A stretch of 64,000 nt of DNA, from positions 424,663,479 through 424,727,478 of the forward strand of contig CM068369.1 in assembly GCA_034769895.1 (NCBI GenBank), in the 5' to 3' direction. The position numbers and the translations under genes are program-made. Position 1 is the first letter of the stretch. Each line of letters starts with the position of its first letter. The notes beneath the pieces are model-generated. The model worked only from the letters and a program-made list of their open reading frames with translations. It had not been told where the DNA came from and did not search any database. Shown here one piece after another: positions 57,658-64,000 of the stretch. This stretch comes from Magicicada septendecula. Its lineage: Eukaryota; Arthropoda; Insecta; Hemiptera; Cicadidae.

Positions 57658-60137
57658 TTACGGAATGGAGTGTGTGGTGGGGGTTGATGGCGGGAAGGGG
57701 TTGGCGCTGAGGTTCGAATTATGTGTGTGGATCAGTGTGTCAAATAGTGTATGTGATTTGTAATGAATCTGTTCATTTAATATGTTGTTTGGTTGTAGTG
57801 TGTGATATCTGTATATTTCAAATTGTTCAGCTGTGTTTAGTTTTCTACTTTTTGGTAAGTAGTGTAATATTTCCATGTTGTGTTCTATGTTTGTGTAGCT
57901 GTGGTTTTCGTTATGTAAATGTGTGGCAAATGTGGAATGTATGTAGTTTGTGGTGAGGGCTTTTAAATGTTCAGAAAACCTGGAAGAAAAAGATCTTCCC
58001 GTCTGGCCGATGTAGAATTGTTGACAATCATTGCAATTTAATTTGTAAACCCCTGTTTTGCTGTATGTGTCAATGTCTTTGTTAGTATTGTTTATGTGTT
58101 TTCTAATGGTGTTGTTGGTTCTGTAAGCTACTTTATAATTTTGTTTCCTAAATGTGTTTGCAATTTTATGTGTATTGGAATTGTAGTATGTAAGTGTTAT
58201 GTATTTACTGGGTTGTGTGCTGTTGGTCAGGTGTGTTTTACTTTTTGTGTTGAGGATTCGTTTATGTAGTTTATTTATTAATTCAGGGTTGTATCCGTTT
58301 TTGACTGCTATGTATTTAATTGTGTTTAATTCATCTTGGTGGTCATGTGTGTTTAGGGGTATTGACGTGAGCCTATGGAGCATGTAGTTGAAAGCTGCAT
58401 GTTTGTGTTGAGTTGGGTGGTTGGATGTGTTGTGTATGACCATGTCTGATGTGGTGGGTTTTCTGTATATTTTGTATGTGTGTGTGTTGTTTGTTTTGGT
58501 GATTGTAAGGTCTAAAAAGTTTATGCTGTTGTTTAATTCAATTTCAAGTGTGAATTTTAATTTATGGTGTAAAGTGTTAATGTATTTATGGAAATTTTCT
58601 ATTTGTCTTTTGTTGCCGTTGTAAAGGAGTAAAATGTCGTCGACATACCTGTGCCAATATATTATTTTATCGGTGTATTTGTTGTTGTTCAGTATGTGTT
58701 TCTGTTCTATGGTGTGTCTGAATATTTCTGCTAGTATACCTGATATAGGGGAGCCCATGGGTAGTCCATCTGTTTGTGTGTAATACATGCTATTGTGTGT
58801 GAAATAATTTTGATCTGTGATAATTTTAGTTAGATGGATGATCTCGTTTATGTGTGTTTCGGGTGTGTTATTTATTTTTAGTAATTGTTCTAATGTAATT
58901 ATGGTTTCTTTTATGGGAACATTAGTGTATAGGTTTGTTATGTCAAATGAAGCGAGTGTGGAATTGTGGGGAATGTGTACATGTTGAGTTTTATTCACTA
59001 GATCTATATTATTTTTGACAGTGGTGTTGTTTGTTAAATTTATGCTATTTCTGATCAATTTATCTAAATGTCTAGCTATTTTGTGTGCAGGTGCTTGTGT
59101 GTTGTTTATAAGTGGTCTGATGGGAATGTTGGGTTTGTGTAATTTCGGTAGTGCATTTAGTGTAGGGGCTTTTGGTTTAATTTGTTTTAGATATTTGATG
59201 TTGTCAGGTGATACTATGTGTTTTGTGTTATTTAGGGTTTTGTTTATTTGTTTGTGATATTTAGGGGTGGGGTCTTTATTTAATTTAGTGATGTTGTTTT
59301 CCTTAAAAAATGTTTCAATTTTGTTATTTAAAGCCTGTTTTTCTATTATGACATTAATATTACCTTTGTCTGCTTTAAGTATTGTTAGGTTGTGTTCGTG
59401 TAATTTGTGTTTTATGTTTTTTAGTGTTTGGATTTCATTATTGTGTTGTTTATTTTCGTATTGTTGTGTGTGTTGTAATTTACGCTTTATTTCATAACGT
59501 ATTGTATCATGGTCTTGGTTTAGTGTGTGTTGTATGGCTGTTTCAGCGTCTAGGACTATGTCACGTGTATGTTTACTATTACCGTTATTATTTGTATTGG
59601 TACCTAAATTGTGTTTTAGACCTTTATCTAAGAGGTTTATTTCTGCGTTAGTGAAATTGGTAGTCGTTGTATTTACAGTGCGTGTGTGAAATTTATGTGT
59701 CGGTGTCGGGACAGTTACGTTCCTGCGTGTTAATATGTTATTGATTTTTCTGTTATGTACTTCCTGTATTTTTATTTGGATTTTCTTTATGATATTTCAT
59801 GTATGTTGTATTACGTGTTCGAATTCAATGTAGTGTAATATTTGTGTGAGTTTTACGTGTAGGTTATATGCCGTTTTGTTTAGTGTATCTTTTTTATGGT
59901 ATAAATCATTGATGATATTGTCTAGGTGTATTATTTCGGCTTTACGTTTTGTTTTTGTTGCTGCATATGTATTATTTTTTTTGTGATTTGTGCTTGTGTG
60001 GGTATAATGTTGTGTTTACGGCAAGTTTTGTTGTAAGCGATGTTCAAGGAGGTTTTCGTTATCTGTAATCTAACATTTCTGTACTTGTGGATGTAATACG
60101 CTGTGTTGGCGGTATAAAAATTATCTTGTTGTTGCAT
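57658..60137 (-). CDS. Penelope-like reverse transcriptase with GIY-YIG endonuclease (copy A)
   Basis: ATG at 60137 (MQQQDNFYTAN). The N-terminal frame runs to 59931 and is out of frame with the rest by one base at an 8-T run (59975-59982, A8 in the coding strand). From there the frame is open, almost without ATG or TTG codons, to 57658. RT motifs: KADKGN, LPKLHK, LASFDITNLYTNVP (first Asp), TDGLPMGSPISG, RYVDDILLLY (catalytic YVDD), INFLDLTI. The C-terminus carries the GIY-YIG nuclease: TGVYKL...QFYIGQTGRSFSSRFSEH. Total is about 826 codons, normal for the family. These proteins nick DNA and copy their RNA at the nick. Apart from the A8 frame break the copy looks intact. The coding strand is very A/C-rich and G-poor. 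Confidence 0.88.
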
Positions 60138-60852
60138 CCTCTTCGTTCACTTATTAATTTAATAATATATATATATACTTTCACTTATGAACTTACTATT
60201 GTCACTTCCCAAACGTTTCAAGATGTTGTTTCTCTTCTTCAGTGGGTTGAGTACTAACTGTCGATTACAGAATAACCGTTACGGAATGGAGTGTGTGGTG
60301 GGGGTTGATGGTGGGAAGGGGTTGGCGCTGAGGTTCGAATTATGTGTGTGGATCAGTGTGTCAAATAGTGTATGTGATTTGTAATGTATCTGTTCATTTA
60401 ATATGTTGTTTGGTTGTAGTGTGTGATATCTGTATATTTCAAATTGTTCAGCTGTGTTTAGTTTTCTACTTTTTGGTAAGTAGTGTAATATTTCCATGTT
60501 GTGTTCTATGTTTGTGTAGCTGTGGTTTTCGTTATGTAAATGTGTGGCAAATGTGGAATGTATGTAGTTTGTGGTGAGGGCTTTTAAATGCTCAGAAAAC
60601 CTGGAAGAAAAAGATCTTCCCGTCTGGCCGATGTAGAATTGTTGACAATCATTGCAATTTAATTTGTAAACCCCTGTTTTGCTGTATGTGTCAATGTCTT
60701 TGTTAGTATTGTTTATGTGTTTTCTAATGGTGTTGTTGGTTCTGTAAGCTACTTTATAATTTTGTTTCCTAAATGTGTTTGCAATTTTATGTGTATTGGA
60801 ATTGTAGTATGTAAGTGTTATGTATTTACTGGGTTGTGTGCTGTTGGTCAGA
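60138..60852 (-). pseudogene. Penelope-like copy B, 5'-truncated (pseudo-LTR)
   Basis: Carries only the last approximately 191 codons (from LTNSTQPSKY at 60852) down to the stop at 60279, followed by the 3' region. It includes the entire GIY-YIG domain (TGVYKL, YIGQTGRSF) unchanged relative to copy A. It abruptly meets copy C's 5' end at 60852/60853, where an artificial open frame (60279-60944) crosses the junction; residues before LTNSTQ are not real. Its downstream neighbour is copy A in the same orientation. Such truncated upstream copies are the standard pseudo-LTR of Penelope elements and may supply promoter or ribozyme sequence. Confidence 0.85.
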
Positions 60853-60893
60853 AAGTATATATATATTATTAAATTAATAAGTGAACGAAGAGG

Positions 60894-63375
60894 ATGCAAC
60901 AACAAGATAATTTTTATACCGCCAACACAGCGTATTACATCCACAAGTACAGAAATGTTAGATTACAGATAACGAAAACCTCCTTGAACATCGCTTACAA
61001 CAAAACTTGCCGTAAACACAACATTATACCCACACATGCACAAATCACAAAAAAAATAATACATATGCAGTAACAAAAACAAAACGTAAAGCCGAAATAA
61101 TACACCTAGACAATATCATCAATGATTTATACCATAAAAAAGATACACTAAACAAAACGGCATATAACCTACACGTAAAACTCACACAAATATTACACTA
61201 CATTGAATTCGAACACGTAATACAACATACACGAAATATCATAGAGAAAATCCAAATAAAAATACAGGAAGTACATAACAGAAAAATCAATAACATATTA
61301 ACACGCAGGAATGTAACTGTCCCAACACCGACACATAAATTTCACACACGCACTGTAAATACAACGACTACCAATTTCACTAACGCAGAAATAAACCTCT
61401 TAGATAAAGGTCTAAAACACAATTTAGGTACCAATACAAATAATAACGGTAATAGTAAACATACACGTGACATAGTCCTAGACGCTGAAACAGCCATACA
61501 ACACACACTAAACCAAGACCATGATACAATACGTTATGAAATAAAGCGTAAATTACAACACACACAACAATACGAAAATAAACAACACAATAATGAAATC
61601 CAAACACTAAAAAACATAAAACACAAATTACACGAACACAACCTAACAATACTTAAAGCAGACAAAGGTAATATTAATGTCATAATAGAAAAACAGGCTT
61701 TAAATAACAAAATTGAAACATTTTTTAAGGAAAACAACATCACTAAATTAAATAAAGACCCCACCCCTAAATATCACAAACAAATAAACAAAACCCTAAA
61801 TAACATAAAACACATAGTATCACCTGACAACATCAAATATCTAAAACAAATTAAACCAAAAGCCCCTACACTAAATGCACTACCAAAATTACACAAACCC
61901 AACATTCCCATCAGACCACTTATAAACAACACACAAGCACCTGCACACAAAATAGCTAGACATTTAGATAAATTGATCAGAAATAGCATAAATTTAACAA
62001 ACAACACCACTGTCAAAAATAATATAGATCTAGTGAATAAAACTCAACATGTACACATTCCCCACAATTCCACACTCGCTTCATTTGACATAACAAACCT
62101 ATACACTAATGTTCCCATAAAAGAAACCATAATTACATTAGAACAATTACTAAAAATAAATAACACACCCGAAACACACACATAAACGAGATCATCCATC
62201 TAACTAAAATTATCACAGATCAAAATTATTTCGCACACAATAGCATGTATTACACACAAACAGATGGACTACCCATGGGCTCCCCTATATCAGGTATACT
62301 AGCAGAAATATTCATACACACCATAGAACAGAAACACATACTGAACAACAACAAATACACCGACAAAATAATATATTGGCACAGGTATGTCGACGACATT
62401 TTACTCCTTTACAACGGCAACAAAAGACAAATAGAAAATTTCTATAAATACATTAACACTTTACACCATAAATTAAAATTCACACTTGAAATTGAATTAA
62501 ACAACAGCATAAACTTTTTAGACCTTACAATCACCAAAACAAACAACACACACACATACAAAATATACAGAAAACCCACCACATCAGACATGGTCATACA
62601 CAACACATCCAACCACCCAACTCAACACAAACATGCAGCTTTCAACTACATGCTCCATAGGCTCACGTCAATACCCCTAAACACACATGACCACCAAGAT
62701 GAATTAAACACAATTAAATACATAGCAGTCAAAAACGGATACAACCCTGAATTAATAAATAAACTACATAAACGAATCCTCAACACAAAAAGTAAAACAC
62801 ATCTGACCAACAGCACACAACCCAGTAAATACATAACACTTACATACTACAATTCCAATACACATGAAATTGCAAACACATTTAGGAAACAAAATTATAA
62901 AGTAACTTTCAGAACCAACAACACCATTAGAAAACACATAAACAATACTAACAAAGACATTGACACATACAGCAAAACAGGGGTTTACAAATTAAATTGC
63001 AATGATTGTCAACAATTCTACATCAGCCAGAAGGGAAGATCTTTTTCTTCCAGGTTTTCTGAACATTTAAAAGCCCTCACCACAAACTACATACATTCCA
63101 CATTTGCCACACATTTACATAACGAAAACCACAGCTACACAAACATAGAACACAACATGGAAATATTACACTACTTACCAAAAAGTAGAAAACTAAACAC
63201 AGCTGAACAATTTGAAATATACAGATATCACACACTACAACCAAACAACATATTAAATGAACAGATACATTACAAATCACATACATTATTTGACACACTG
63301 ATCCACACACATAATTCGAACCTCAGCGCCAACCCCTTCCCACCATCAACCCCCACCACACACTCCATTCCGTAA
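60894..63375 (+). pseudogene. Penelope-like reverse transcriptase with GIY-YIG endonuclease (copy C, damaged)
   Basis: ATG at 60894. The same A8 run (61049-61056) breaks the N-terminal frame as in copy A. The frame then runs open through DKGNIN, LPKLHK and LASFDITNLYTN to 62185, where an extra CA in a (CA)n run (about 62174-62182) causes a stop. RT motifs resume at 62245 (TDGLPMGSPISG, RYVDDILLLY). In the nuclease, YIGQTGR of copies A and B has become YISQKGR, losing the conserved Gly of the YIG half. Other changes are few (EIFIHT for EIFRHT, KVTFRTN for KVAYRTN). The copy is inactive by frame and probably by nuclease. Confidence 0.88.
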
Positions 63376-63491
63376 CGGTTATTCTGTAATCGACAGTTAG
63401 TACTCAATCCACTGAAGAAGAGAAACAACATCTTGAAACGTTTGGGAAGTGACAATAGTAAGTTCATAAGTGAAAGTATATATATATTATT

Positions 63492-63503
63492 AAATTTATG
63501 AGC
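63492..63503. repeat. Imperfect target duplication of the Penelope-like block, right
   Basis: AAATTTATGAGC, 11 of 12 matching 57490-57501. Element homology to the other copies ends at 63496. Confidence 0.55.
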
Positions 63504-64000
63504 TATAAAAATAGTAATGTCTCAGGAAAATTCTGTGGGGTTATGGGTTCTATGAGTAGTATTCTATGGCGAGTTAGTGATTCCCTAGCCCTGTTTCCTC
63601 ATTGGCTTGTTAACATGAAAATGTAATCATTATAGTAACTTACACTTTACAGACGTCATCTTCTTTTGATGGGTGTGAAGAATTCAGTTAACAATACCAA
63701 ACTATTTAATCTGCCTTGAATTTAACACATTTTTACAAGAATAATCAGGAGAGGATGGATGTTAGTAAATGGAAATAACAACAATGATTAAACAAACTAA
63801 AATCTAATATAAGGCACTGTGGTAGATGGGAATAACAATAGTAAGTTAACAGAAACATAATTTTCAATTACACATAATAAGCAGTACATACAGTACACAC
63901 TTCAGATTTCTTAAGAAAACATTTAGTATTCTGGAGGGGCCTAATCCCTCACAGCCCAAGGTTAGAACCTCCACTTGAAGCCATTCAGGTCATGTTTGGT
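63504..64000. other. Unassigned sequence to the window end
   Basis: No coding sequence or known repeat recognised. Two loosely similar ATGGRAATAACAA stretches (about 63767 and 63826) are too short to interpret. Confidence 0.35.

Larger units (their letters stand above)
57502..63496. mobile_element. Penelope-like element block: minus copy A, truncated minus copy B, inverted plus copy C
   Basis: Copy A spans about 57502-60137 (minus). The truncated copy B (60138-60852, minus) lies directly upstream of it in the usual Penelope pseudo-LTR arrangement. Copy C (60853-63496, plus) is head-to-head with B. A and C form an inverted repeat of about 2.6 kb with few differences. The same AT-rich 40 bp containing TATATATATTATTAAATTAA precedes the ATG in A and C. 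Copy A's 3' end runs into a short repeat of its own 5' start (AACAAGAT, about 57505). The whole block lies within one imperfect target duplication. Confidence 0.85.

Noticed and set aside
57723..59651. Plus-strand Cys/Val/Leu-rich frames opposite the Penelope-like ORF, resembling membrane proteins
   Set aside because: Reverse complements of A/C-rich coding sequence; they recur in mirror image opposite copy C.
60853..60944. N-terminal extension MDVIRCVGGIK of the copy B frame
   Set aside because: Crosses the B-C junction; those residues are antisense to copy C's 5' end.
1..64000. CRISPR array, phage defence system, operon or other prokaryotic feature
   Set aside because: No spaced short repeats, no ribosome-site-led gene clusters; the window is eukaryotic repeat DNA.

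Overview
The window looks like a transposon-dense stretch of an animal genome, most likely an insect. It is strongly AT-rich. I recognise no host gene, rRNA, tRNA, CRISPR array or bacterial-type operon. Everything I could assign is a mobile element or a remnant of one. The insect guess rests on the element types (a gypsy-class LTR element resembling the Osvaldo/Ulysses group, a Penelope-like element with GIY-YIG nuclease, hAT, pogo and Tigger-like DNA transposons, and an RTE/Jockey-like LINE end). I cannot name the species.

Layout. 1-7500: a head-to-head arrangement of two approximately 1-kb LTR-like arms (450-1600 and 6472-7498), each ending in a TGGCGC primer-site-like motif, around 3.1 kb of non-coding DNA and a broken minus-strand gag-like gene. 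A second copy of part of that gene opens the window. 8152-9548: a broken hAT transposase and a probable right terminus. 9790-10023 and 43815-44378: two halves of one old LINE 3' end. Between the halves, 10024-43810 is a 33.8-kb LTR-retrotransposon array: four LTRs of about 3.1 kb and three internal regions of about 6.7-6.8 kb (gag-pol), in the order LTR-int-LTR-int-LTR-int-LTR, with one 4-bp target duplication (CTAT) around the whole. The first LTR also carries a 1152-bp solo LTR of another family.

44379-47895 is unassigned AT-rich DNA with small repeats. 47896-52258 is a candidate giant LTR in reverse orientation. 52560-53400 is a Tigger/jerky-like transposase relic. 53820-54529 is a hAT deletion derivative with an 8-bp target duplication. 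55085-57332 is a decayed pogo-like transposon with TIRs, TA duplication and an internal 214-bp palindrome. 57502-63496 is a Penelope-like block: a near-complete minus copy, a 5'-truncated minus copy, and an inverted near-complete plus copy, all within one imperfect target duplication. The last 500 bp are unassigned.

How it works together. There is no pathway here. The value is historical. The three gag-pol units share the same inactivating lesions (a gag frame break, an RT frame break, an in-frame stop before RNase H, double stops before the integrase tail), so the array most simply grew by unequal exchange between LTRs after the element was already dead. The Penelope block retains one copy (57658-60137) that is open over its RT and GIY-YIG domains, with one frame break near its N-terminus that is shared by the inverted copy.
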